From contig DCKO01000104.1 in assembly GCA_002320665.1 (NCBI GenBank), positions 1,340-9,799 of the forward strand: 8,460 nucleotides of DNA, given 5' to 3'. Made by a program: the position numbers and the translations under genes. This document shows positions 1-5,720 of this stretch, one piece after another (within the stretch, counting starts at the first letter, position 1; the number at the start of each line of letters is the position of its first letter). Source of the DNA: Micavibrio sp. UBA1672. GTDB lineage: Bacteria > Pseudomonadota > Alphaproteobacteria > Micavibrionales > Micavibrionaceae. The notes under the pieces were generated by a model. The model worked only from the letters and a program-made list of their open reading frames with translations, was not told the DNA's origin and searched no databases.

Positions 1-49
1 AAAACAGCATAAATTACCATAATATATATTATCACATAAAATAAAATAT

Positions 50-79
50 TTGTAACAAGGGACATATTCTCGATATACT
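50..79 (+). promoter_or_regulatory. Possible sigma-70 promoter for the 319-codon gene
   Basis: A TTGTAA box (50-55, four of six consensus bases) and a TATACT box (74-79, five of six) are 18 bp apart, upstream of the only plus-strand gene. Transcription would start near 86 and leave a leader of about 70 nt. A second TATAAT at 133-138 has no good partner box. The surrounding DNA is very AT-rich, so chance matches are likely. Confidence 0.33.
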
Positions 80-154
80 GGCTTATAAGTAAATTTCTTT
101 CTACTTAAACAAATATGAACGGTATAAAGTACTATAATAAAAAGTAAAATTACG

Positions 155-1114
155 ATGCCAGATGAAATAATTAAAATTGATGGAAAGAAGATTTTATCTG
201 CTGAAGAAGCTTTTGAGGCAATAAAGTTTTTGGAATCCCAGCCTACAGCAGATTCTGCAGAACAAATTTATAATATAGTAACCGGATTTTTCTCTCCAGA
301 TAAAGGTGGTGCATTATGTGCAGAACAGATTGAAAGAACCAGAAAGCAAAGTGATTTGCTCTTTTCTGATAATGTTTTGCTAAAGGGTTACGGAGCGCTT
401 TCTAACCTTGAAGGTGGTGTGGGTTATATTTCTGCTATAGCCACTCATGAATTGGGCGAGTTTGTGTCTCGTAGCCTTTCAAAAAATCATTTTACAAAGC
501 AACTAAGGCCACATCCTATGGAAGCAATTCAAGCTATAATGGATAGTGGAGCCCCTTCTCAGGCAGCTAAAGAATTAACAGGAAATTTATTATTATTAGA
601 GTTATATCCTGAGCAAATACTTGGCAATCTTCGCTTGCTTGATGCTCCAGATTTACCTGATGCATACCAGCAGTTTACCTGTTTTGCGACACCAGTTAAC
701 GGTGTTATATCTGATGCAATTCATGATTTGATTTCTATGCCTGATAAGATTTCTTCAGGTGAGTTAAAAAATGTCTCGCATGAAGATGTAAGGCAAGCAT
801 TCCAGAACCTTGGGCGGGATATGCTAAGAGGTGGCAGGTTAAAGTCTACTTTATCTAATGCCGAGGATCTTACTGAATATTACCAAATTCATGAAGATAT
901 AGGTAGTAGTCCTTCATTAGTAATCGGCGAAACCTCTCAAAGTTTTTATGAAAACCCTGTTTCTTCTATGCAATCTATATTTGTAGAGATAGACAATACG
1001 GGGCTACTTGATATTAAAATGTTACCATTAGCAGATCAAATTTTAGATCAATATCAAAGAGAAAAAGCTATCGAAGAAGCTCAGGCTTCATTTGATCACG
1101 ATCTGTCATTTTAA
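155..1114 (+). CDS. Hypothetical protein, 319 aa, unrecognised family
   Basis: I do not recognise this protein. It has no signal peptide and no convincing membrane helix, so it is probably cytoplasmic or an exported effector without a classical signal. The first 70 residues are charged and helical. A small, Gly-rich hydrophobic stretch near residues 80-98 runs into H98-E99-L100-G101-E102, which resembles a zincin helix but has Glu where HExxH needs the second His, so I do not call it a protease. A Leu-rich stretch follows at 142-165, and the C-terminal 30 residues are charged and probably helical. The ATG at 155 has no good Shine-Dalgarno sequence, only an A-rich leader. It is the sole plus-strand gene and converges on the chemoreceptor gene. 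The long open frame with ordinary protein composition makes a real gene likely; its function is unknown. Confidence 0.8.
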   Translation: MPDEIIKIDGKKILSAEEAFEAIKFLESQPTADSAEQIYNIVTGFFSPDKGGALCAEQIERTRKQSDLLFSDNVLLKGYGALSNLEGGVGYISAIATHELGEFVSRSLSKNHFTKQLRPHPMEAIQAIMDSGAPSQAAKELTGNLLLLELYPEQILGNLRLLDAPDLPDAYQQFTCFATPVNGVISDAIHDLISMPDKISSGELKNVSHEDVRQAFQNLGRDMLRGGRLKSTLSNAEDLTEYYQIHEDIGSSPSLVIGETSQSFYENPVSSMQSIFVEIDNTGLLDIKMLPLADQILDQYQREKAIEEAQASFDHDLSF

Positions 1115-1117
1115 AAT

Positions 1118-1158
1118 GAGGGTAGATCAATATTATCCTCCCCTCTTCTCTTTCTTTT
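1118..1158. terminator. Probable bidirectional terminator between convergent genes
   Basis: GAGGGTA (1118-1124) pairs with TATCCTC (1134-1140) around a 9-nt loop, giving seven pairs including one G-U. It starts four bases after the stop of the 319-codon gene. On the plus strand a pyrimidine-rich, T-containing tract follows to 1158; on the minus strand the hairpin is followed by ATTTTAAAA. It sits between two convergent genes, where a shared terminator is expected. The stem is modest and the plus-strand tract is not a pure T run. Confidence 0.45.
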
Positions 1159-1200
1159 AGCAGCTAACCTGATTTAAAAGATACTTAAGCAATTATACAC

Positions 1201-2676
1201 CTATACACCCTTCTCACCTGATTCAAAAACTAGAAGAAATTCTGACACCGAGTTCTTCAAGTCTTCTGATAGATTTGAAACTTTATTAGATGCATTAAGA
1301 ACATTATCTGATGATTGAACAGTTTCTTCCGAACTTTCCAGTACTTTAATAATAACTTGTGAAACTTCTCGCACACTTTCTGCGGCTTCTGTGATGCTGC
1401 GTACAATCTCGTTAGTTACATTATTTTGCTCTTGTATAGTTGCTGATACATTTACAACAGAAGTATCTATGTCTGAAATATTCAAGATAATCTTGCCCAT
1501 AGCATCCACAGAATCTTTAGTGGCGCCTTGTATCTCAGAAATTCTTGTTTCTATCTCATCTGTTTTACTTGCGGTCTCACTCGCAAGTTTTTTAACTTCT
1601 TCGGCAACAACAGCAAATCCTTTACCAGCTTCACCAGCTCTGGCTGCCTCAATTGTTGCATTCAAAGCCAGCAAATTAGTCTGTTCAGCAATATCGCGTA
1701 TAGCAGTAACAACAATTCCTATATTTCTAGCTAACTGATTTAAGTTACTAACAGTTTGATTCGCATTATTGGCGTTTTTTGCCATATCATTTGATTGAGC
1801 CTTAACACTATTAATCTGTGTTGTAATTTCCATAGCTGAGGCCGACATTTCTTCCATTGCGGATGAAACTGTTTCAACATTCTGAGAAGCTGATTTCGAA
1901 AATGATGAGACATTCTGGCTGTTTTGACTTGACGCATCGGCCGTTATTCTCATTGTCTCGGCATTAGATTTTAGTTGATCAATTGCTGATGAGATAGAGA
2001 CAATCAACCTCCCTATCTTTTGGTCAAATTCCTGAGATAGTGCCTGCATAGCCGCTTGTTTTTCGACTTTTGATTTTGCTTCAGCCTCCTCTTGTTTATG
2101 CTTGGCATCATTTGCCTCATCCAAAGCTTTCTGAACAGCATTACTTTGCTCAATAATTTTGCTGTCATTCGCATTAAAGCCGTAAATTGTGTAAACAATC
2201 ACAGCAGTTTCCAAAATGACAATAACTGCATGAAATACAACACGGAAAAAATCTGCACCTTCAGGAAAAACTGCATTAGGCAGCGTAAAATTTAGTATCA
2301 AATGATGCAAGGCAATCGCAACGGTTGCAAATAAAGTAGCCCTTATCGATTTAAAGGCAATCGTCATAGCTAATATCGCAAAAAAATACATGTGCGCATC
2401 AATTTGCCATGGCTGTCCGGATAACATATAGACAAGCACAGCAGGCGTTAAAGCCAATGAAAGGCAGCTCAGATCGTAACTTAGTGCCTTATCCTTTCTA
2501 TAAAGATAATATCCAAGCGCAGAAACCGCAGTGAGCATACCCTGAAGAACCATAGGCATGACCAAGGGTAATGCAAAAACAATAGAAGCAACAAGATATA
2601 TAAGCAAGTGCACTGCGATATAAATAGAGATATATTTTTGATAAAGTCTGATCTGTTCGTTTTGAATAGATGACAT
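1201..2676 (-). CDS. Methyl-accepting chemotaxis protein, six-helix membrane type
   Basis: This chemoreceptor should sit in the inner membrane and signal through CheW and CheA to the flagellar motor or a related output. Residues 15-165 hold about six hydrophobic helices (near 15-38, 40-58, 68-86, 94-110, 112-130 and 144-165) joined by short loops. There is no large periplasmic ligand domain, so sensing is probably within the membrane or indirect. A conserved-looking HHLILNF stretch starts at H124. A charged coiled coil (about 171-215) leads to the cytoplasmic signalling domain. The hairpin tip is unmistakable: IRDIAEQTNLLALNATIEAA at 326-345, followed by GEAGKGFAVVAEEVKKLA. There is no C-terminal NWETF-type tether for CheR or CheB. 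The start is supported by AGGGAG at 2684-2689, seven bases upstream, which overlaps the stop codon of the preceding 117-aa gene, so the two are very likely translationally coupled. No other che gene is in the window. Confidence 0.96.
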   Translation of the reverse strand: MSSIQNEQIRLYQKYISIYIAVHLLIYLVASIVFALPLVMPMVLQGMLTAVSALGYYLYRKDKALSYDLSCLSLALTPAVLVYMLSGQPWQIDAHMYFFAILAMTIAFKSIRATLFATVAIALHHLILNFTLPNAVFPEGADFFRVVFHAVIVILETAVIVYTIYGFNANDSKIIEQSNAVQKALDEANDAKHKQEEAEAKSKVEKQAAMQALSQEFDQKIGRLIVSISSAIDQLKSNAETMRITADASSQNSQNVSSFSKSASQNVETVSSAMEEMSASAMEITTQINSVKAQSNDMAKNANNANQTVSNLNQLARNIGIVVTAIRDIAEQTNLLALNATIEAARAGEAGKGFAVVAEEVKKLASETASKTDEIETRISEIQGATKDSVDAMGKIILNISDIDTSVVNVSATIQEQNNVTNEIVRSITEAAESVREVSQVIIKVLESSEETVQSSDNVLNASNKVSNLSEDLKNSVSEFLLVFESGEKGV

Positions 2677-2687
2677 AGGAATTCTCC

Positions 2688-3041
2688 CTAAATCTTTTTA
2701 AATGGTGTTCTATTTTCTATGATACACCCTCCTTTTATAATAGGTGAAAAAACAAGAAATGCACCTAAATTTTCCACTCTAACTTGAAAATTATTGTGAG
2801 TGGATGCTGCAATAAAAAGAAAATCATAACCTCCAGTTCTGACAGGTCGACCTCCGGCTTTAACAATTATTCTAATAGCCTCATTAGTGGATGTACCAGG
2901 CCAGAAAAGCACTGCATACTGAGGTGTTGCAGATCTATCGAACGGTCTGTCAATGCGTACAGAAGCATATGCAAAAGCACCAAGCATGAGTACTAGAACT
3001 AAACTTGAAATTACAAAAGAATAAAAATTTTTAAGTTTCAT
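2688..3041 (-). CDS. Small exported protein encoded just upstream of the chemoreceptor
   Basis: This 117-residue protein has a clear Sec signal peptide: K2 and K4, a hydrophobic core at about 9-22 and an A24-Y25-A26 signal peptidase I site. The mature part of about 91 residues would be periplasmic, or stay anchored if uncleaved. It contains FWPGTS (46-51), KAGGRPVRTGG (61-71), FLFIAAS (74-80) and a GAFLVFSP..GGC segment ending at C106. The pattern suggests a small alpha/beta fold, and I have a vague impression of similar conserved alphaproteobacterial hypotheticals, but I cannot name a family. Its stop lies 11 bases before the chemoreceptor ATG and overlaps that gene's ribosome binding site, so the two form an operon. 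It has no good Shine-Dalgarno sequence of its own. A periplasmic partner for a receptor that lacks a ligand domain is an attractive but unproven idea. Confidence 0.82.
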   Translation of the reverse strand: MKLKNFYSFVISSLVLVLMLGAFAYASVRIDRPFDRSATPQYAVLFWPGTSTNEAIRIIVKAGGRPVRTGGYDFLFIAASTHNNFQVRVENLGAFLVFSPIIKGGCIIENRTPFKKI

Positions 3042-3084
3042 AAAGAGAAGTATAACAAAAAATACTATTTATGTTTGGTCTGAT

Positions 3085-3260
3085 TTATAAGCCAGATAAA
3101 GCCCTATTGCCGTGTGGCAACTTCATAAGCACATAAGGTAAGTATATGCTTGGAACAGAGTCTTCTAAAATCGCATAACCCTGCCATAATGGCGTGGCCA
3201 CCAATAAGGCAATAGCGCAGATTATGATGTGAATGAAATATCAATCCAGTTCAAAATCAT
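3085..3260 (-). pseudogene. Small membrane protein gene broken by an apparent 1-base frameshift
   Basis: The ATG at 3260-3258 overlaps the stop of the lipoprotein gene as ATGA, the classic coupled-start arrangement. In that frame translation begins MILNWIDIS and stops after 12 residues, at 3224-3222. Another minus-strand frame, open from 3240 to the TAA at 3085-3087, reads like a real membrane protein: a hydrophobic helix containing IIICAIALLVATPLW, then GYAILEDSVPS, IYLPYVLMKLP and a short tail. Adding one T to the TTT run (plus-strand AAA, 3236-3238) joins the two into one 58-residue protein beginning MILNWIDIFIH. Possible causes are a true inactivating deletion, a homopolymer sequencing or assembly error, or frameshifting. 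I see no X XXY YYZ slippery heptamer, so programmed slippage is least likely. The 51-codon frame has no ATG of its own near its start. It fills the gap between the lipoprotein and 117-aa genes, in operon order. Confidence 0.55.
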
Positions 3261-3493
3261 TGTTCATCTTGCGCTTCAGGTAAGGGATCTTCTGGCATTT
3301 TACTGCCATACGCACTGCAAATTAGAGATTTATTACCCTCAGAATCTTCAAAGGGTGAATAAAAACATCCCCCTTCAGGAACATATTTAGTTTTCTCCTG
3401 ACTTACCGATGAGCAGCCGGAAACTACCACACAAATTAAAAATACGCATAAGGTCTGTTTGATATTAAAAAGTCTGTAAAAAATACCAGCCAT
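3257..3493 (-). CDS. Small lipoprotein, 78 aa
   Basis: The N-terminus is a lipoprotein signal: K12 before a hydrophobic core (about 14-24) and a V24-S25-G26-C27 lipobox, so Cys27 should be lipidated by Lgt and cleaved before by LspA. Ser at +2 favours export to the outer membrane if the usual Lol rule applies. The mature chain is only 52 residues, hydrophilic and acidic towards the end, with C43 and C59 that could form a disulfide. I do not recognise the family. The ATG at 3493 has AGGGGAA nine bases upstream (3503-3509). It follows a 25-codon membrane peptide gene by 20 bp, and its TGA overlaps the ATG of the next small membrane gene, placing it in the envelope gene set upstream of the chemoreceptor. 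Confidence 0.82.
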   Translation of the reverse strand: MAGIFYRLFNIKQTLCVFLICVVVSGCSSVSQEKTKYVPEGGCFYSPFEDSEGNKSLICSAYGSKMPEDPLPEAQDEQ

Positions 3494-3513
3494 AAATAAA
3501 TCTTCCCCTGTGT

Positions 3514-3591
3514 CTATTTTTCGGGAAACCCAACTGCCAACGCGTAGACGACAATAACGGCAACATAGATCGGATGTAATACAAAATTCAT
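3514..3591 (-). CDS. 25-aa single-helix membrane peptide
   Basis: This short gene encodes one hydrophobic helix (about residues 4-21, with HPIYVAVIVVYALAVG) ending in a FPEK tail, so it should be a single-pass inner membrane peptide. The main support is the ribosome binding site: a perfect GGAGG (plus-strand CCTCC, 3599-3603) seven bases before the ATG at 3591, the best one in the window. Its TAG is 20 bp before the lipoprotein ATG, on the same strand. Size and shape recall small subunits that stabilise membrane complexes, such as CydX, KdpF or CcoQ, but I see no specific similarity to any of them and no large partner of those kinds is in the window. An overlapping ATGAAATGG frame reaches a stop after seven codons and is not favoured. 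Confidence 0.62.
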   Translation of the reverse strand: MNFVLHPIYVAVIVVYALAVGFPEK

Positions 3592-3695
3592 TATGATGCC
3601 TCCAACCATTTCATAAAAGAGAGTATAAAATCAACCCCCTGCTTTGGATGAAAATATTTAATAAATGTCTCTGTAGTAAAGCTAAAGAAGTAAGA

Positions 3696-4040
3696 TTATG
3701 AATCTTGTGAAAATTGGTGGACAAGTGGCATTTCTACTATCTGTTTGCTTTGGCTATTTTCAATATGAATTGCAAAGATACGGTGCGCCTGTTGAATCTT
3801 GTCTTGCATGTGTTTATAAACATCAAGCCCTAGACCTTGAATGCGGCCTTGCTCTGATATGAAATACAAGCGCGACTCCTCGAAGTCATATTCTGCCCAA
3901 TTAACAGCTTCGGGAAAGGCTTTGGTATAAAATACATATATTTCACCATTATTATCAATGGCTAGATCAAGTTCCATAGACGTGTCCATATTAGGTAAAA
4001 TAGGCAGTTCATCAGGAGGAGGAAGTGGCGTATCAGACAT
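3696..4040 (-). CDS. Small soluble hypothetical protein, 114 aa
   Basis: I do not recognise this protein. The N-terminus is Pro-rich and probably disordered (TPLPPPDELPILP). A compact region follows that looks like alternating strands: LDLAIDNNGEIYVFY, then NWAEYDFEESRLYFISEQGRIQGLGL, where residues resemble a beta-sheet describing a value and its display, then a helix (about YKHMQDKIQQAHRIF) and a last strand. There is no signal peptide or membrane helix. The frame is open two codons further to a TTG at 4046, but the ATG at 4040 is the more normal start; neither has a strong Shine-Dalgarno sequence. It lies 76 bp downstream of the 440-codon gene on the same strand with no obvious terminator between, so it may share that promoter. 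Confidence 0.72.
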   Translation of the reverse strand: MSDTPLPPPDELPILPNMDTSMELDLAIDNNGEIYVFYTKAFPEAVNWAEYDFEESRLYFISEQGRIQGLGLDVYKHMQDKIQQAHRIFAIHIENSQSKQIVEMPLVHQFSQDS

Positions 4041-4116
4041 GATCAACTTGCTTGGAAGATTTATGTATAACTGTCGTTAATATTCTAACAAATAAGACCT
4101 AAATTATATAGCTGTT

Positions 4117-5439
4117 TTATACATTAATACCGGGTTGTTGTAGTCCGTTGTCAGTAGGTATTGCTGGCGTATCCGACACTGGACTTGGCTGCATGTCCTG
4201 TAGAGTCTTGGAGCTTCCATCGGCTTGAGCAACTGTCAAGACGCTTGTTGGAACGATAGCTGCGGCAACTGGGCTTTGTGGATTTGTTGACTGAGTTTCC
4301 AGATTTTGGGCCTGTGCTAAAGGCGTTGTATCAATAGATGCATGTGTCACTGTGTCTTCAGGATCTGTATTGATCTTCTCGCTTGGCGGCGTGTAATCAG
4401 GTGTTAAAAACATTCTTATAGCATTAGACGTATCTTGGATATTCTGTTTTAAATCGTCGCTAAGCCCAATATCATATTTCAACAGCCCTTGTTCAGCCGC
4501 ATCAGCATAAGCAGCGGGGTCAGATTTAAGCAAGTCACGCGCTTGCTCAATATTATCAAATCCTTGAGACGTCATAACCCCCTTATGCATGATTTCTGAA
4601 ATCATGACATTATCCTGCATTTGAGTTATTGCAGGGAGATACTCTTCGTTATGTGCACTGACTGTAGTAGAGTGGCTAAACATACGAGCATCATAAGCCT
4701 CATATTGGGGACCAGATAAAGACTCTTCAGATCGAAAGAAGTTAGAAATAGCCCTGTATGCTGTTTTTGTTTCAGCATATTCGGGGTGACCTTCATAAGA
4801 TCCTCCATCTGCAAAGCTTTCAGCGCCAAGGTCAAACGTAGTTTTCCTTTGTAAATTTTCCCTTAAATCATCATTCTGGACATTATCATCAGTGCAATGG
4901 ATTGTTTCGTGACGGGACGTGCCCTCGTTCATTGCCTCATTAGAAACTGGCGCATTCTCCGGATAAATCCTGAATTCCATTGGTACAACTCTTCTGAGAT
5001 CATCCCGAAGTGTGTCCTGCTTTTCACCAGCGGATGTAATGGCACAAAAAGCCATATCTTCGGAAGAAAATTCATCAAAAATTTGGGCTGATGGCCCCAT
5101 AAGCTGTGCACCTAATCCATTGGACACTAGCGGTTCAAGAACCTTACTGTCCAGATCGGCACCGTATTTGTCTTGCAACATGGCATATATTTCAGGGTGT
5201 TGGTCTTGAATATTTTGTCGCACGATTTCGATACGTTCTTCGCTCGTTTCTGCTGCGTTTATAGCTTGTGTATCAAAAACTACTGCTTTCAATGGTGCGT
5301 CGGGGTTAGAAGCATTATACTTTTGCTCGATTTCTTGCGCGCCCCTAATAAAACTATCAAGAACCTGCTGTTGGTCTACTTCCTGATCCTCGTATCGCCA
5401 TTTATCAATTTTTTCTCGTAACTCGGTAAGAATATCCAT
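4117..5439 (-). CDS. Putative HExxH metalloprotease-like protein, 440 aa
   Basis: The key observation is H177-E178-T-I-H181, a full HExxH zinc-binding motif inside SRHETIHCTDD. An acidic E207-S-F-A-D211 segment follows 26 residues after the second His, a spacing at which gluzincin-type peptidases supply the third ligand. This suggests a zinc-dependent peptidase, with E178 as the catalytic base; no named family is claimed. Residues 1-150 are mostly helical and charged. Residues 215-345 are again largely helical and include H256 and H263. From about 348 on, the chain is rich in Pro, Thr, Gln and Asp and probably disordered. There is no signal peptide, so it acts in the cytoplasm or leaves by a signal-independent route; an effector role is possible but not shown. 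The ATG at 5439 has a good GAGGG site in front, and a strong promoter lies just upstream. A chance HExxH cannot be excluded. Confidence 0.82.
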   Translation of the reverse strand: MDILTELREKIDKWRYEDQEVDQQQVLDSFIRGAQEIEQKYNASNPDAPLKAVVFDTQAINAAETSEERIEIVRQNIQDQHPEIYAMLQDKYGADLDSKVLEPLVSNGLGAQLMGPSAQIFDEFSSEDMAFCAITSAGEKQDTLRDDLRRVVPMEFRIYPENAPVSNEAMNEGTSRHETIHCTDDNVQNDDLRENLQRKTTFDLGAESFADGGSYEGHPEYAETKTAYRAISNFFRSEESLSGPQYEAYDARMFSHSTTVSAHNEEYLPAITQMQDNVMISEIMHKGVMTSQGFDNIEQARDLLKSDPAAYADAAEQGLLKYDIGLSDDLKQNIQDTSNAIRMFLTPDYTPPSEKINTDPEDTVTHASIDTTPLAQAQNLETQSTNPQSPVAAAIVPTSVLTVAQADGSSKTLQDMQPSPVSDTPAIPTDNGLQQPGINV

Positions 5440-5456
5440 TTTGCCCTCTGTGGCAT

Positions 5457-5466
5457 CCCTTAAGGG
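5457..5466. promoter_or_regulatory. Perfect palindrome at the predicted transcription start
   Basis: CCCTTAAGGG is a perfect 10-bp palindrome that falls on the predicted start point (about 5463) of the promoter for the HExxH gene. A repressor bound here would block initiation, so it is a candidate operator. In RNA the arms could not form a hairpin, having no loop. A single short palindrome may be chance. Confidence 0.3.
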
Positions 5467-5469
5467 GAA

Positions 5470-5499
5470 ATTATACCTTAAAAATCAGATGAGAGTCAA
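5470..5499 (-). promoter_or_regulatory. Strong sigma-70 promoter of the HExxH protein gene
   Basis: On the minus strand TTGACT (5499-5494, five of six consensus bases) and TATAAT (5475-5470, perfect) are 18 bp apart. Initiation is expected near 5463, giving a short leader of about 24 nt with a GAGGG ribosome site before the ATG at 5439. It is the best promoter match in the window. It begins about 11 bp beyond the 3' end of the tRNA-Pro fragment. Confidence 0.75.
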
Positions 5500-5510
5500 A
5501 ATTTTCTAGA

Positions 5511-5557
5511 TGGTCGGAGCGGAGGGATTCGAACCCCCGACCCCCTGTTCCCAAAAC
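5511..5557 (-). pseudogene. 3' fragment of tRNA-Pro(UGG), probable attachment site of an integrated element
   Basis: Read on the minus strand this is the last 47 nt of a tRNA, from G30 in the anticodon stem to the encoded CCA. The anticodon loop TTTGGGA carries TGG for proline with G37. Then follow ACAGG (39-43), the variable loop GGGTC, a T arm GGGGG/TTCGAAT/CCCTC, the acceptor strand CGCTCCG, discriminator A and CCA. Every element is in its standard place. Upstream, positions 29-27 read GAA where CCTGT..ACAGG pairing needs T-C-C, and no D arm or CGGAGCG acceptor strand exists, so the tRNA cannot be functional. Such a clean cut in the anticodon stem is typical of the far end of an element that integrated into a tRNA gene by a tyrosine recombinase. 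The orientation puts the element interior at higher coordinates. Confidence 0.8.
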
Positions 5558-5575
5558 CTTACGGGTTTTAAGAAC
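5547..5575. repeat. 12-bp inverted repeat at the tRNA breakpoint
   Basis: On the minus strand GTTCTTAAAACC (5575-5564) and GGTTTTGGGAAC (5558-5547) are inverted copies around a CGTAA spacer, matching at 10 of 12 positions and pairing at all 12 in RNA with two G-U pairs. The second arm lies almost wholly in the tRNA fragment, and the other outside it. This is the layout of paired core-type integrase sites, although a simple RNA hairpin is an alternative. Confidence 0.55.
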
Positions 5576-5596
5576 CATGACCGACCATGGTAAATC

Positions 5597-5611
5597 ACGA
5601 TAAAATATCGT
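5597..5611. repeat. Small perfect inverted repeat
   Basis: ACGATA (5597-5602) and TATCGT (5606-5611) are exact inverted copies around AAA. It lies between the tRNA fragment and the tandem repeats, where an excision factor or host protein site would be expected, and downstream of the RTX gene. No T run follows on either strand, so it is a poor terminator. Confidence 0.35.
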
Positions 5612-5693
5612 AATTATATCAGTGATCTATAGCAAGGAATATTCTTATGTTTTATCCCCTACTCTCTCTGTTTTTCGTGGTTTTTCTTTCTTT

Positions 5694-5714
5694 AGTGTCC
5701 CATGAGTGTCCCAT
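5694..5714 (-). repeat. Tandem ATGGGACACT repeats, candidate integrase arm-type sites
   Basis: Two exact copies of the 10-mer (plus strand AGTGTCCCAT at 5694-5703 and 5705-5714) are set one base apart, so the period is 11 bp, about one helical turn. They stand 137 bp inside the tRNA breakpoint, on the element side. Tandem direct repeats at this kind of distance are the usual form of arm-type binding sites for tyrosine integrases such as those of lambda and P4-like elements. They end six bases before the stop codon of the RTX gene. Function is inferred from form and place. Confidence 0.5.
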
Positions 5715-5720
5715 CATAAA

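Larger units (their letters stand above)
5510..5588. repeat. 8-bp inverted repeat enclosing the tRNA fragment
   Basis: ATGGTCGG at 5510-5517 and CCGACCAT at 5581-5588 are exact inverted copies. The left one includes the 3' CCA end of the tRNA fragment. On a minus-strand transcript they would close a stem around both the 12-bp hairpin and the T arm, giving a folded shape of about 79 nt resembling a tRNA. It may be a remnant of recombination or chance. Confidence 0.45.

Noticed and set aside
1391..1738. Plus-strand open frame of 115 codons inside the chemoreceptor gene
   Set aside because: It lies antisense to the most conserved part of the signalling domain, has low-complexity Ser/Ala/Ile composition, and no ribosome site.
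3049..3054. TATACT directly upstream of the 117-aa gene as a promoter giving a leaderless mRNA
   Set aside because: There is no matching -35 box, and the gene is better explained as part of the longer transcript from upstream.
3107..3120. TTGCC-GTGT-GGCAA hairpin as a terminator
   Set aside because: The stem is only five pairs with no T run on either side, and it lies inside the frame of the broken 58-aa gene.
3071..3136. Plus-strand 21-codon frame starting at an ATG at 3071
   Set aside because: It is short, lacks a ribosome site and lies antisense to the better supported small membrane gene.
3222..3260. Programmed -1 frameshift in the small membrane gene
   Set aside because: No slippery heptamer, downstream structure or internal Shine-Dalgarno is evident around the TTT run, so a deletion or sequence error is the simpler reading.
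4044..4046. TTG as start of the 114-aa protein
   Set aside because: An ATG lies two codons downstream at 4040 and no ribosome site favours the TTG.
5511..5590. Complete tRNA gene
   Set aside because: There is no D arm, no 5' acceptor strand complementary to CGCTCCG, and the anticodon stem is unpaired below position 30.
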